Shown in pieces: positions 40,412-49,235 of a stretch of DNA of 64,000 nucleotides. Both the position numbers and the translations under genes were made by a program. Positions within the stretch are counted from its first letter, which is position 1. The number at the start of each line of letters is the position of its first letter. The notes under the pieces were generated by a model. That model was not told the DNA's origin. It ran no database searches and worked only from the letters and a program-made list of their open reading frames with translations. Source of the DNA: Pseudomonas helmanticensis (GTDB lineage Bacteria > Pseudomonadota > Gammaproteobacteria > Pseudomonadales > Pseudomonadaceae); contig NZ_FXUY01000002.1 of the NCBI RefSeq assembly GCF_900182985.1, forward strand, positions 498,501 through 562,500, written 5' to 3'.

Positions 40412-42229
40412 TCAGATGCGCTGCAGATGCCCGTAAAGTTTGGCGTACAGGCCACCATCGGCAATCAGTTGCTGATGGTCGCCATCCTCGGCGACCTGGC
40501 CGCCATCGAACACCAGCACCCTGTCGGCCTGCTTCACCGCTGACAATCGGTGAGCAATGATCAACGTGGTGCGGCCGTTGAGAAAGCGTGCCATGGCCTG
40601 ATGCAGGTTGTACTCGGTGGCCGCGTCGAGAGCTGAGGTGGCTTCGTCGAGGATCACTACTTTCGGCTCGGCGAGGATCATCCGCGCAATCGCCAGGCGT
40701 TGCCGTTGACCACCGGAAAGGCGTACACCGGAGCGACCGACAATGCTGTCGAGCCCCTGCGGCAAGCCACGGATAGTCGCCTCCATCTGGGCGATTTCCA
40801 ACGCCTGCCAGCAGGCTTCGTCGCTGCGGGTGCGGCCCATGGTCAGGTTGGCACGCACGGTGTCGTTGAACAGCGCCGGATGCTGCAGCACCACGGCGAC
40901 GTTTTCCCTGACCAGTTCCAGGCCGATTTCCTGCTGGGTCGAACCACCGAAGCGGATAGTCCCGGACACTGGCGTATACAGCCCCAACAGCAACTGCACC
41001 AGCGTACTTTTGCCGCCGCCACTGGCACCGACAATCGCGACTTTCTCGCCGGGCGCGATGGACAGGTTCATCTGGTCCAGCACCAGTTCATCGCCGTAGC
41101 CAAAACTCAGGCCTTGCACCTCGATGCCGACGGTCTCACGGCCCTTGAATGGATCGACGCCGCCGGGATATTGCGGCTCGTCGGCGCGCGCCAGCAGTTC
41201 GTTGATCCGCGTCAGCGCACCGCCGGCCGCGTAGTAGGCATATTGCAGATTGAGCAGTTGTTCGACCGGACCGATCATGAACCACAGGTAGCTGAACACC
41301 GCGAGCATCTGCCCGATCGACAGATCGGAAAACAACACCGTGAGCATCGCTGCCGCGCGAAAGATGTCGATGCCGAACTGGAACAGCAAGCCACTGGCGC
41401 GATTGGAGGCGTCGGTTTTCCACTGCGAATTGACCGCGTAGTTGCGCACTTCCTGCGCACGCAGCCCGAGGCGTCCAAGAAAGTAACCCTGCCGGTTGCC
41501 GGCGCGCACTTCCTGGATCGCATCGAGGGTTTCGCTCAACGCCTGAGTGAAGCGCGAAGTGCTGTCGTTCTCGAGTTTCTTCAGGTGTTTGACGCGCTTG
41601 CCCAGTTGCACCGTGGCGTAGATCACCAACGGGTTGAACAGCAGAATCAGCAGCGCCAGTTTCCAGTGCATCCACATCAGGATGCTCGCGGTACCCACCA
41701 GCGTCAGCATCGCCACCAGAAAACGGCTGAGGGTTTCGCCGACAAACTTGTCGAGGGTGTCCAGATCGGTGACCAGGTGTGTGGTCACTGTACCGCTGCC
41801 AAGGCTTTCGTATTCGCCGAGGGAAATCCGTTTCAACCGGTCGATCAGGCGCACGCGGATGCGATAGACAATGTCCTTGGCCAAGCGTGCAAACAGCCGC
41901 GCCTGCAACACGCCAAAACACAGGGCGCTGCAACGCAGAGTCAGCGTGACCACCAGCATCAGGCCGATATAGCCCGCCGCTTGCTGCCACATGCCCGGCA
42001 GCACGTGGTTCATGACTTTCAGTGCCGCGTCGCCATGACCGAGCAGGACTTCGTCGACCAGCAACGGCAACAGCAACGGAATCGGCACGCTGCACAGCGT
42101 CGCCAGTACGGCGACGCCGTTGGCGATCCACAGGGATTTTTTGTGATGCAGTGCCTGACGCCGGACTTCTGCCCAGCTCAGCCGGTCGACACGCTTTACG
42201 GCTGGCGTGTCATCGGCCAGGTCAGACAC
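40412..42229 (-). CDS. ABC exporter, fused membrane and ATPase half-transporter
   Basis: The 605-residue half-transporter has six membrane segments (to about residue 330) followed by an ATPase domain. Walker A is GASGGGKST near 405, the signature is LSGGQRQRLAIARM and Walker B is KVVILDEATSALD. It belongs to the MsbA/HlyB-like exporter class without a peptidase domain; the substrate is unknown. It starts with GTG inside the end of the dsbA-like gene (8-base overlap), so both form a unit. Its stop abuts that of the convergent toxin-like gene with no base between (TGATCA). No adaptor or outer-membrane partner is nearby. Confidence 0.9.
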   Translation of the reverse strand: MSDLADDTPAVKRVDRLSWAEVRRQALHHKKSLWIANGVAVLATLCSVPIPLLLPLLVDEVLLGHGDAALKVMNHVLPGMWQQAAGYIGLMLVVTLTLRCSALCFGVLQARLFARLAKDIVYRIRVRLIDRLKRISLGEYESLGSGTVTTHLVTDLDTLDKFVGETLSRFLVAMLTLVGTASILMWMHWKLALLILLFNPLVIYATVQLGKRVKHLKKLENDSTSRFTQALSETLDAIQEVRAGNRQGYFLGRLGLRAQEVRNYAVNSQWKTDASNRASGLLFQFGIDIFRAAAMLTVLFSDLSIGQMLAVFSYLWFMIGPVEQLLNLQYAYYAAGGALTRINELLARADEPQYPGGVDPFKGRETVGIEVQGLSFGYGDELVLDQMNLSIAPGEKVAIVGASGGGKSTLVQLLLGLYTPVSGTIRFGGSTQQEIGLELVRENVAVVLQHPALFNDTVRANLTMGRTRSDEACWQALEIAQMEATIRGLPQGLDSIVGRSGVRLSGGQRQRLAIARMILAEPKVVILDEATSALDAATEYNLHQAMARFLNGRTTLIIAHRLSAVKQADRVLVFDGGQVAEDGDHQQLIADGGLYAKLYGHLQRI

Positions 42230-42857
42230 AGGCCGCGCGTTCCAGCCAGCGACCGAGCAATGGCGACAGTTCGCTGAGTGGTTGATAGCCGTTGGTCAGC
42301 AGCGCCAATTGGCCGTTGCGCTCGGCGAGCAGGGTCGGGAATCCGGCGATGCCCAGATCCTGCACCCAGCTGAAATCGGCCTGAGTCGCCTTGTGTTGAT
42401 CGGCATGATCGAACAATGCGGCAAATTCGATACGCGGGACGCCGGCCTGCTCTGCCAGTTCCACCAGCACACTGGCCTGGGTCACGTCGCGACCTTCAGC
42501 GTAAAACGCTTGCTGGATCAGGCCAACCAGTGTCCACGCGCAATCCGGCGCGAGGCTGCGCGCGGTGACGATCGCGCGGCAGGCAGGCTCGGTGTCGTAG
42601 ACAAAACCGTCGGGCAACGCGCCCTCAAGCTTGAACGGCTGACCGGTGGCTTCGGTGACCGCTTGCCAGTGTTCAAGAATGTAGCGCCGCGTGGTCGGCT
42701 CCAGCGCAGCACCGCTGCCGGTGCGCAACCCGCCGACCACCAGATGCAACTCGACCCCGGCTGCCTGCGCCTGCTCGACCAATGCCTTGGCCACCGGAGC
42801 GAACCCCCAGCACCATGAACACATCGGGTCCATCACATAGAGCAGGCGTGCAGACAT
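42222..42857 (-). CDS. DsbA family thioredoxin-like protein
   Basis: The 211-residue protein has the redox motif CSWC near residue 13 (MDPMCSWCWGFAPV) and a DsbA-like helical insertion. It has no signal peptide, so it probably acts in the cytoplasm like FrnE or 2-hydroxychromene-isomerase-like members. GAGG lies seven bases before the ATG, inside the end of trhO. It overlaps the ABC transporter gene downstream. The substrate is not known. Confidence 0.87.
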   Translation of the reverse strand: MSARLLYVMDPMCSWCWGFAPVAKALVEQAQAAGVELHLVVGGLRTGSGAALEPTTRRYILEHWQAVTEATGQPFKLEGALPDGFVYDTEPACRAIVTARSLAPDCAWTLVGLIQQAFYAEGRDVTQASVLVELAEQAGVPRIEFAALFDHADQHKATQADFSWVQDLGIAGFPTLLAERNGQLALLTNGYQPLSELSPLLGRWLERAACV

Positions 42858-42859
42858 GG

Positions 42860-43801
42860 TTAAGCCTCGGTGGATGCTTGCTTATAGTTGTAGCCGATCG
42901 GGTGCGGCATGTTGCGCGCCTTGGCCAGTTCGATCTGCTTCTGCCGATCGATGGCGCTGCGGCGGGTCTTCTCGCTCAGCTTGTCCCAGCAATGCGGGCA
43001 ACTGATGCCGGCCACATAGTGCTCGGATGCACGATCTTCAACACTGACCGGTGTGCGACAGGCATGACATTGATCGTAGTCGCCTTCGCTGAGGTCGTGA
43101 CGCACGGTCACGCGGTTGTCGAACACAAAGCAGTCGCCCTGCCACTTGGTCTCTTCCTGCGGCACCTCTTCGAGGTACTTCAGAATGCCGCCCTTGAGGT
43201 GGTAGACCTCTTCATAACCTTCGCCGAGCATGTAGCTCGAGGCCTTTTCGCAGCGGATCCCACCGGTGCAGAACATCGCGACCTTCTTGTGCACGGCCGG
43301 GTTGAAGTGTTCTTTGATGTAGTCGGGGAATTCGCGAAAACTGGTGGTTTTCGGATCAATGGCGCCTTCGAAGGTGCCGATCGACACTTCGTAATCGTTG
43401 CGCGTATCGATCAACAGCACTTCGGGGTCGCTGATCAACGCGTTCCAGTCTTGCGGATCAACGTAAGTACCGACCTTCTTGTTCGGGTCGACGCCGTCGA
43501 CACCGAGGGTGACGATCTCTTTCTTCAGCTTGACCTTGGTGCGATAGAACGGCTGCTCGTCGCAGTACGACTCTTTGTGATCGATATCGATCATGCGTGG
43601 ATCGTTCTTGAGCCAGGCGAGCAGGCCGTCGATGCCTTCGCGGGTGCCGGACACCGTGCCGTTGATGCCTTCTTCGGCGATCAGCAGGGTGCCTTTGATC
43701 TGGTTGTCGACCATCGCTTGCAGCAGTGGCTCGCGCAGGTTGACGTAATCTTCGAGGGTGACGAACTTATACAGTGCCGCCACGACAATCGGTTGTGTCA
43801 T
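42860..43801 (-). CDS. trhO: tRNA uridine(34) hydroxylase, rhodanese type
   Basis: The 313-residue protein (YceA family) makes 5-hydroxyuridine at the tRNA wobble position in an O2-dependent way. A small N-terminal acylphosphatase-like part is followed by a rhodanese domain with the active-site loop [11 protein letters not shown] near residue 180. A C-terminal CxxC...CxxC pair (CHAC; CPHC) could bind metal. GGAG precedes the ATG. It leads a run with the DsbA-like and ABC genes and is separated from bolA by a terminator. Confidence 0.93.
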   Translation of the reverse strand: MTQPIVVAALYKFVTLEDYVNLREPLLQAMVDNQIKGTLLIAEEGINGTVSGTREGIDGLLAWLKNDPRMIDIDHKESYCDEQPFYRTKVKLKKEIVTLGVDGVDPNKKVGTYVDPQDWNALISDPEVLLIDTRNDYEVSIGTFEGAIDPKTTSFREFPDYIKEHFNPAVHKKVAMFCTGGIRCEKASSYMLGEGYEEVYHLKGGILKYLEEVPQEETKWQGDCFVFDNRVTVRHDLSEGDYDQCHACRTPVSVEDRASEHYVAGISCPHCWDKLSEKTRRSAIDRQKQIELAKARNMPHPIGYNYKQASTEA

Positions 43802-43847
43802 GGGTATTTCTCCAGGTGGCTACCCTCGCAAAGGGTGAACCGGATTC

Positions 43848-43880
43848 AAAAAAAAACGCGCCGCTTGAGCGGCGCGTTGC
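43848..43880 (-). terminator. Rho-independent terminator between bolA and trhO
   Basis: On the minus strand AACGCGCCGC pairs with GCGGCGCGTT around TCAA, followed by a long T-run. It ends the bolA transcript and separates it from trhO. Confidence 0.92.
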
Positions 43881-43918
43881 GGATTCTAGCAAAAACATCA
43901 CCAACAGCGGCAGTCTCC

Positions 43919-43951
43919 TGTAAGAGCTGCCGCAGGCTGCGATCTTTTGAT
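43919..43951. repeat. Single arm of intergenic repeat family B
   Basis: TGTAAGAGCTGCCGCAGGCT and following bases match one arm of the family B repeat with two differences. It touches the 3' end of bolA. Confidence 0.7.
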
Positions 43952-43952
43952 C

Positions 43953-44252
43953 TTAGTTTTTGCTACCGCCTGCACAGGTCGGCGACGCCGGAGCGGCGCC
44001 GATCTCTGCCCATTCCTGCGGCGTGTAGGTGTGCAGCGCCAACGCATGGAACTCGCCCATCAGCTCGCCGAGCGTGCCGTAGACTTTCTGGTGGCGCTTG
44101 ACCCGATTGAGGCCGTCGAACTGCGCGCTGACCACCACAGCCTTGAAGTGGGTCTGTAACCCGCGACTGTGCATGTGGCTTTCATCCAGCACTTGCAGAT
44201 GCTCAGGCTGCAGCAGGCCCAGCGTCGATTCGATGCGTTGTTGCATGGTCAT
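43953..44252 (-). CDS. bolA: BolA family protein
   Basis: The 99-residue BolA-type protein has the helix-turn-helix-like region and conserved FKAVVVSAQFDGLNRVKRHQ with the invariant His region. Such proteins partner with monothiol glutaredoxins in iron handling or act in the morphology stress response. The ATG at 44252 is favoured by GGAG six bases upstream; starts one codon earlier and two codons later are close alternatives. It lies 12 bases after the DUF2059 gene, so the two are probably cotranscribed. Confidence 0.88.
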   Translation of the reverse strand: MTMQQRIESTLGLLQPEHLQVLDESHMHSRGLQTHFKAVVVSAQFDGLNRVKRHQKVYGTLGELMGEFHALALHTYTPQEWAEIGAAPASPTCAGGSKN

Positions 44253-44264
44253 CACGAACTCCGC

Positions 44265-44783
44265 TTACTTCTTCTTGGCCGGTGCAGCGCCTTTCGGTGC
44301 CAGCTCGTTGGTCATGTCGTCGAGCAGCTTGTTGACGACAGGCACGGCGCTTTCCAGTTTGGCCTGGGTCATCTGGGCCGATTGCTGAGTCAGCTGCGGC
44401 ATTTTTTCGAGGACTTTCTTGCCCAGTGGCGACTGGTAGAACGCGACCAGGTCTTTCAGCTCGGATTCGCTGAAGTTGCTGGTGTAGAGCTTGACCATGT
44501 CCGGCTTCAGCTTGTTCCAGCCAATGGCCTGGTCCAGCGCGGCGTTGGCCTTGGCCTGGTAGGTTTCCAGTACGGCTTTCTTGGCTTCCGGGGCTTTGGT
44601 CTGCTCAAAACGCTGAGCGAACATTTGCTGCACTTGCATGTACACCGGAGTGCCCAGCTTGTCAGCGTGCGCCAGGGTCAGAAAAGCTTCAGCACTGGCG
44701 TTGTGGCTGGCGGTATCGGCAAGCACCTGGCCGCTGGCGCAAACCAGTGCAACCGCGGTGCAGATGGCACGAAGACGAGTCAT
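44265..44783 (-). CDS. DUF2059 family secreted protein
   Basis: The 172-residue protein has a Sec signal peptide (MTRLRAICTAVALVCASG, cleavage likely after VLA near residue 22) and a helical DUF2059 domain (LKDLVAFYQSPLGKKVLEKM). It is probably periplasmic. The C-terminus ends in a lysine/alanine-rich tail (APAKKK). AAGGA precedes the ATG. Function is unknown; it precedes bolA in what looks like a two-gene unit. Confidence 0.88.
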   Translation of the reverse strand: MTRLRAICTAVALVCASGQVLADTASHNASAEAFLTLAHADKLGTPVYMQVQQMFAQRFEQTKAPEAKKAVLETYQAKANAALDQAIGWNKLKPDMVKLYTSNFSESELKDLVAFYQSPLGKKVLEKMPQLTQQSAQMTQAKLESAVPVVNKLLDDMTNELAPKGAAPAKKK

Positions 44784-44977
44784 CGAGTTTCCTTTTCAGC
44801 TAGGCGAGGTAAAACCCCAAGGGCGACCATTCTGCGCCTAAAAAACGCCACGGCTCAACCCCCCGAGCCTTGCGGCGCTTGATTGGCCGGGTTTTACCGG
44901 TCAACAATCGGTTCGATGGAACCACCTGGGCCGATGCCGGCCTAAACTGCGCAAACAGACCAACAGGAGTGTGCACG

Positions 44978-46372
44978 ATGAGCCGTATCGAAACCGACAG
45001 CCTGGGCCAGATCGAAGTCCCGGACGACGCCTACTGGGGTGCTCAGACGCAACGCTCGCTGATCAACTTCGCCATCGGTCAGGAACGCATGCCGCTGCCG
45101 GTGCTGCATGCCCTGGCACTGATCAAGAAAGCCGCCGCCCGAGTCAATGACCGCAATGGCGACTTGCCTGCCGACATCGCACGCCTGATCGAGCAGGCCG
45201 CCGACGAAGTGCTAGACGGCCAGCACGACGACCAGTTCCCGTTGGTGGTCTGGCAGACCGGCAGCGGCACCCAGAGCAACATGAACGTCAACGAAGTGAT
45301 CGCTGGTCGCGCCAACGAACTGGCCGGCAATCCGCGCGGCGGCAAAACGCCGGTGCACCCCAACGATCACGTCAATCGCTCGCAAAGCTCCAACGATTGC
45401 TTCCCGACCGCGATGAGCATCGCTACCGCGCAAGCCGTGCAGGAACAACTGCTGCCAGCGATTGCCGAGTTGTCCGGCGGCCTCGCGGAACTGGCCGCAC
45501 GGCACATGAAACTGGTAAAAACCGGGCGCACGCACATGATGGACGCGACGCCGATCACCTTTGGCCAGGAGTTGTCGGGTTTCATAGCGCAACTGGATTA
45601 CGCCGAACGGGCGATCCGCGCGGCGCTGCCTGCAGTGTGTGAACTGGCGCAGGGCGGCACCGCCGTCGGTACCGGGCTGAATTCGCCGCACGGTTTCGGC
45701 GAAGCAATTGCCGCCGAGCTGGCCGCGTTGTCTGGCCTGCCGTTCGTCACCGCACCGAACAAATTCGCCGCCCTCGCCGGCCACGAACCGCTGACCAGCC
45801 TCTCCGGCGCGCTGAAAACCCTCGCCGTGGCGCTGATGAAAATCGCCAACGACCTGCGTCTGCTCGGCTCCGGCCCACGCGCAGGTTTTGCCGAAGTGCG
45901 CCTGCCGGCCAACGAGCCGGGCAGCTCGATCATGCCGGGCAAGGTCAACCCGACCCAGTGCGAAGCGTTGTCGATGCTGGCCTGTCAGGTACTGGGCAAC
46001 GACGTGACGATCGGCATTGCTGCCAGTCAGGGTCACTTGCAACTGAACGTGTTCAAACCGGTGATCATCCACAACCTGCTGCAATCGATCCGCCTGCTCG
46101 GCGACGGCTGCAGCAACTTCCAGCAGCATTGCATTGCCGGGCTTGAGCCGGATGCAGAAGTCATGGCGCGACACCTGGAGCGTGGGTTGATGCTGGTGAC
46201 GGCGCTGAACCCGCACATTGGTTATGACAAGTCGGCAGAGATCGCGAAGAAGGCTTACAGCGAGGGGCTGACCTTGCGCGAAGCGGCGTTGGCGTTGGGC
46301 TATCTGACCGATGAAGAGTTTGATGCGTGGGTGCGGCCGGAGAATATGATTGAGGCTGGGGCCAAGGGCTGA
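44978..46372 (+). CDS. fumC: Class II fumarate hydratase
   Basis: The 464-residue iron-free fumarase of the TCA cycle has the signature [15 protein letters not shown] near residue 317 and the [13 protein letters not shown] substrate loop near 97. The ATG at 44978 ([20 protein letters not shown]) has AGGAG eight bases upstream; the frame is open 36 codons earlier without support. It stands alone between divergent DUF2059 and convergent transporter genes. Pseudomonas often has two fumC genes, one linked to sodA; this one has no such neighbour. Confidence 0.95.
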   Translation: MSRIETDSLGQIEVPDDAYWGAQTQRSLINFAIGQERMPLPVLHALALIKKAAARVNDRNGDLPADIARLIEQAADEVLDGQHDDQFPLVVWQTGSGTQSNMNVNEVIAGRANELAGNPRGGKTPVHPNDHVNRSQSSNDCFPTAMSIATAQAVQEQLLPAIAELSGGLAELAARHMKLVKTGRTHMMDATPITFGQELSGFIAQLDYAERAIRAALPAVCELAQGGTAVGTGLNSPHGFGEAIAAELAALSGLPFVTAPNKFAALAGHEPLTSLSGALKTLAVALMKIANDLRLLGSGPRAGFAEVRLPANEPGSSIMPGKVNPTQCEALSMLACQVLGNDVTIGIAASQGHLQLNVFKPVIIHNLLQSIRLLGDGCSNFQQHCIAGLEPDAEVMARHLERGLMLVTALNPHIGYDKSAEIAKKAYSEGLTLREAALALGYLTDEEFDAWVRPENMIEAGAKG

Positions 46373-46397
46373 GGTTTGTAGCGTATCTTGGTCAGTT

Positions 46398-46463
46398 ATC
46401 GCGAGCAGGCTCACTCCTACAAGGGGAATGCGTTCCAAATGTAGGAGTGAGCCTGCTCGCGAT
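46398..46463. repeat. Intergenic inverted repeat, family A
   Basis: Perfect 24-base arms flank an 18-base spacer (AGGGGAATGCGTTCCAAA type). It lies between the converging fumC and transporter genes and may end both. Confidence 0.85.
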
Positions 46464-46476
46464 GGCCCTGACGCGG

Positions 46477-47436
46477 TTAGCCTGCTGCCATCTTCATTCG
46501 CCGCGCCTTGAGTCCGGCAATCAACGAAGGCCCCAACGCCACCAGCGCCGACCCCAACACCACCAGCAACGCCCCGCCATACCCAAGCCCATTGATCTGC
46601 TCGGCATGCACATATTCCGGCCAGATTCCCGCCGCAATCGCCACCGCGCCAAACGTCACCAACGGCGTGATCGCCAATGTCGCACTGACCCGCGAAGCTT
46701 CCCAATGCGCCAGCGCTTCGGCAAATGCGCCGTAGGCAATCAGCGTGTTCATGCAGCACGCCAGCAGCAACCAACCCTGCAGCGGATTGAGATCGAGGGC
46801 TTCCAGCGGATGCACCCACGGTGTCAGCAACAGCGCACAGAACAGGTAGATCACCATCATCACCTGCAGCGAATTCCACACCGTGAGCAATTGCTTCTGG
46901 CCCAGCGCATAGAAGGTCCACACCGTCGACGCCAACAACACCAGCAAAACACCAGCGGTGTAATCCGACAATGAGGTCAGCAACTCCGCCAGCCGCTGAT
47001 TGAAGAACAGCACAAAACCGATCAGCAGCACCGCCAGACCAATTCCCTGACCGATGCTGAAACGCTCCTTGAACACGAACAGGCTGGCGATCAGCAACAT
47101 GATCGGCCCCATCTGCACCACCAGTTGCGCGGTGCCGGGGCTGAGCAGATTAAGGCCCATCAGATAGAGCACGTAGTTGCCTACCAGCCCGAGCACCGCC
47201 ATCAGCACCAGCCAGCCCCCCTTTGGCCCGAGCACTTGACGACTCGGCAGGCGTTTGACCGCAGCCAGATAAATGAACAGGCAGCTGCCGGAGACCATCA
47301 AGCGAAACCAGGTCACCGTGACCGGATCCATCACCAGCAACACCTGTTTGAGTTTGATCGGCAGGATGCCCCACAGAAAAGCGGTCAGCAGCGCCAGGAA
47401 CAAGCCGTAGACCCAGCGCCCGGATGAAATGTGCAT
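46477..47436 (-). CDS. EamA/DMT family transporter
   Basis: The protein of about 319 residues has ten hydrophobic segments in two EamA repeats, of the RhaT/RarD-like drug/metabolite transporter class (WGILPIKLKQVLLVMDPVTV near the first helix). The substrate is unknown. The start is unsure: ATG at 47436 has GGGG five bases upstream and starts with MHISSGRWVYG; ATG at 47466 would add ten residues. The gene is monocistronic. Confidence 0.87.
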   Translation of the reverse strand: MHISSGRWVYGLFLALLTAFLWGILPIKLKQVLLVMDPVTVTWFRLMVSGSCLFIYLAAVKRLPSRQVLGPKGGWLVLMAVLGLVGNYVLYLMGLNLLSPGTAQLVVQMGPIMLLIASLFVFKERFSIGQGIGLAVLLIGFVLFFNQRLAELLTSLSDYTAGVLLVLLASTVWTFYALGQKQLLTVWNSLQVMMVIYLFCALLLTPWVHPLEALDLNPLQGWLLLACCMNTLIAYGAFAEALAHWEASRVSATLAITPLVTFGAVAIAAGIWPEYVHAEQINGLGYGGALLVVLGSALVALGPSLIAGLKARRMKMAAG

Positions 47437-47641
47437 GCGAACCCCACTGCTGACGAGTGCGCTCATTCTAGGCCCGCCATCGTGTGCGACACAGGGACAG
47501 TTGAGGCCAGGACGCGAATGAAACTGTGCAGGTCGCAGCAGTAAATTGACGCGCTGCCGTTGATCGGCTCACCGCGCGCGGCAAGTGCTTCAGGCATAAG
47601 CTGATTGGATCCGTTTCAACACCCGGCCAAGGAGACCGATC

Positions 47642-47845
47642 ATGTTAGCAATGCGCGCCCACGACAGCGCCCCCACCACGCACTTTCGCAGCGACCGCCT
47701 GTGCCGGGTCAATGGCGAACTGTTTTTCAGCACTCGGGAAAATACCCTTGAAGGGCCGTTTGACAGTCCCGAGCAGGCTGAGCAGGAGATCCGGGCTTAC
47801 ATTGCGCGGATGCAGATACAGGATTCCAACCGGAAACCCAGCTGA
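47642..47845 (+). CDS. Small DUF6316 family protein
   Basis: The 67-residue protein resembles a small family confined mainly to pseudomonads (THFRSDRLCRVNGELFFSTR, then EGPFDSPEQAEQEIRAYI). GGAG lies seven bases before the ATG. No signal peptide or membrane segment is present. Function is unknown. It is alone between two minus-strand genes and followed by a family A repeat. Confidence 0.75.
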   Translation: MLAMRAHDSAPTTHFRSDRLCRVNGELFFSTRENTLEGPFDSPEQAEQEIRAYIARMQIQDSNRKPS

Positions 47846-47847
47846 TG

Positions 47848-47916
47848 CCATCGCGAGCAGGCTCACTCCTACAGGGGAACGCATTCCAACTGTAGGAGTG
47901 AGCCTGCTCGCGATGG
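47848..47916. repeat. Intergenic inverted repeat, family A
   Basis: Perfect 26-base arms (CCATCGCGAGCAGGCTCACT... and complement) flank a 17-base spacer with GGGGAACGCATTCCAAC. It lies 3 bases after the DUF6316 stop, between converging genes. Confidence 0.85.
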
Positions 47917-47947
47917 CAATCGACCCGTCTACGAAACTCTTCCTGCC

Positions 47948-49132
47948 TCAACGCACTGCCTCAAACAACCCGGTCGCCCCCATCCCGCCGCCCACACACA
48001 TGGTGACGATGCCGTAACGCAAATTGCGCCGCTGCAACTCGCGCACCAGATGCCCGACCTGCCGCGACCCGGTCATGCCAAACGGGTGACCAATCGAAAT
48101 CGAGCCGCCGTTGACGTTGTATTTGTCGTTATCAATCTCCAGCCGATCACGGCTGTACAGGCACTGCGAAGCAAACGCCTCGTTCAATTCCCACAGATCG
48201 ATATCCGCCACCCGCAAGCCCTTGGCCTTGAGCAGTTTCGGCACCGAGAACACCGGGCCGATGCCCATCTCGTCCGGTTCACACCCGGCGACGGTGAAAC
48301 CACGGAAAAACGCTTTTGGCTTGAGGCCCAGTTGCAGGGCTTTCTCCAGGCTCATCACCAGCGTCATCGACGCCCCGTCAGACAGTTGCGAGGAGTTACC
48401 CGCCGTCACCGAACCGTCTTCGGCAAATACCGGTTTCAGCCCGGCGAGACTTTCGTAGGTGGTGTCCGGGCGGTTGCAGTCGTCGCGATCGACCACGCCA
48501 TCGAGAATCTGCACTTCACCGCTGTTCTTGTCCTCGACCCGGTATTTCACCGCCATCGGCACGATTTCATCGTTGAACAGGCCGGCGGCCTGCGCCTGCG
48601 CGGTACGGATCTGGCTTTGCAGGGAGTAACGATCCTGCGCTTCACGGCTGACGCCATAGCGCCGCGCGACCACTTCGGCCGTCTGGCCCATGGTGTAATA
48701 GATGCCCGGCGACTGCTCTTTAAGCAGCGGGTTGATCAGGTGATCGGTGTTGACGCTTTTCATCGTCAGGCTGATCGACTCGACGCCGCCGGCAACGATG
48801 ATCTCGCTGCAACCCGAGGCAATCTGGTTGGCGGCAATCGCAATCGCCTGCAAACCCGAGGAGCAGAAACGGTTGAGGGTCATGCCGGCGGTGCCGGTGC
48901 CCAAGCGCGACAGCACCGCGACATTGCGGCCGATGTTGTAGCCCTGCGCACCTTCGTTGGAGCCGGCGCCAACGATGCAGTCCTCGACGCTGGTCGGGTC
49001 GATGTCGTTGCGCTCAAGCAGCGCGTTGACGCAATGAGCCGCCATGTCATCGGGGCGGGTCTGGTTGAACTTGCCGCGAAAGGACTTGGCCAGGCCGGTC
49101 CGCACGCTGTCGACGATCACCACTTCACGCAT
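47948..49132 (-). CDS. Acetyl-CoA C-acyltransferase (thiolase)
   Basis: The 394-residue thiolase has the nucleophilic Cys in NRFCSSGLQAIA near residue 90, the His in SISIGHPFGMTG near 350 and the second Cys in TMCVGGGMG near 380. It cleaves or forms 3-ketoacyl-CoA in fatty acid or related metabolism; chain length is not readable from sequence. The ATG at 49132 (MREVVIVDSVRTGLAKS) has GAGG six bases upstream; the frame runs 24 codons further without support. It follows the polyphosphate phosphotransferase gene with about 100 bases between. Confidence 0.93.
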   Translation of the reverse strand: MREVVIVDSVRTGLAKSFRGKFNQTRPDDMAAHCVNALLERNDIDPTSVEDCIVGAGSNEGAQGYNIGRNVAVLSRLGTGTAGMTLNRFCSSGLQAIAIAANQIASGCSEIIVAGGVESISLTMKSVNTDHLINPLLKEQSPGIYYTMGQTAEVVARRYGVSREAQDRYSLQSQIRTAQAQAAGLFNDEIVPMAVKYRVEDKNSGEVQILDGVVDRDDCNRPDTTYESLAGLKPVFAEDGSVTAGNSSQLSDGASMTLVMSLEKALQLGLKPKAFFRGFTVAGCEPDEMGIGPVFSVPKLLKAKGLRVADIDLWELNEAFASQCLYSRDRLEIDNDKYNVNGGSISIGHPFGMTGSRQVGHLVRELQRRNLRYGIVTMCVGGGMGATGLFEAVR

Positions 49133-49235
49133 GGCATACCTCATTGTTGTGGTCGGTTGAGAGTGAACCCGAGCATAAGTCCACCCGATTACCGACCGCG
49201 ACAATCATTCACCCCGCGTATGCGTGTCCATCGGC

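Noticed and set aside
46398-47916. Possible CRISPR array from repeated 24-base units
   Set aside because: The units are inverted pairs spread between genes, not direct repeats with regular spacers, and no cas genes are present.
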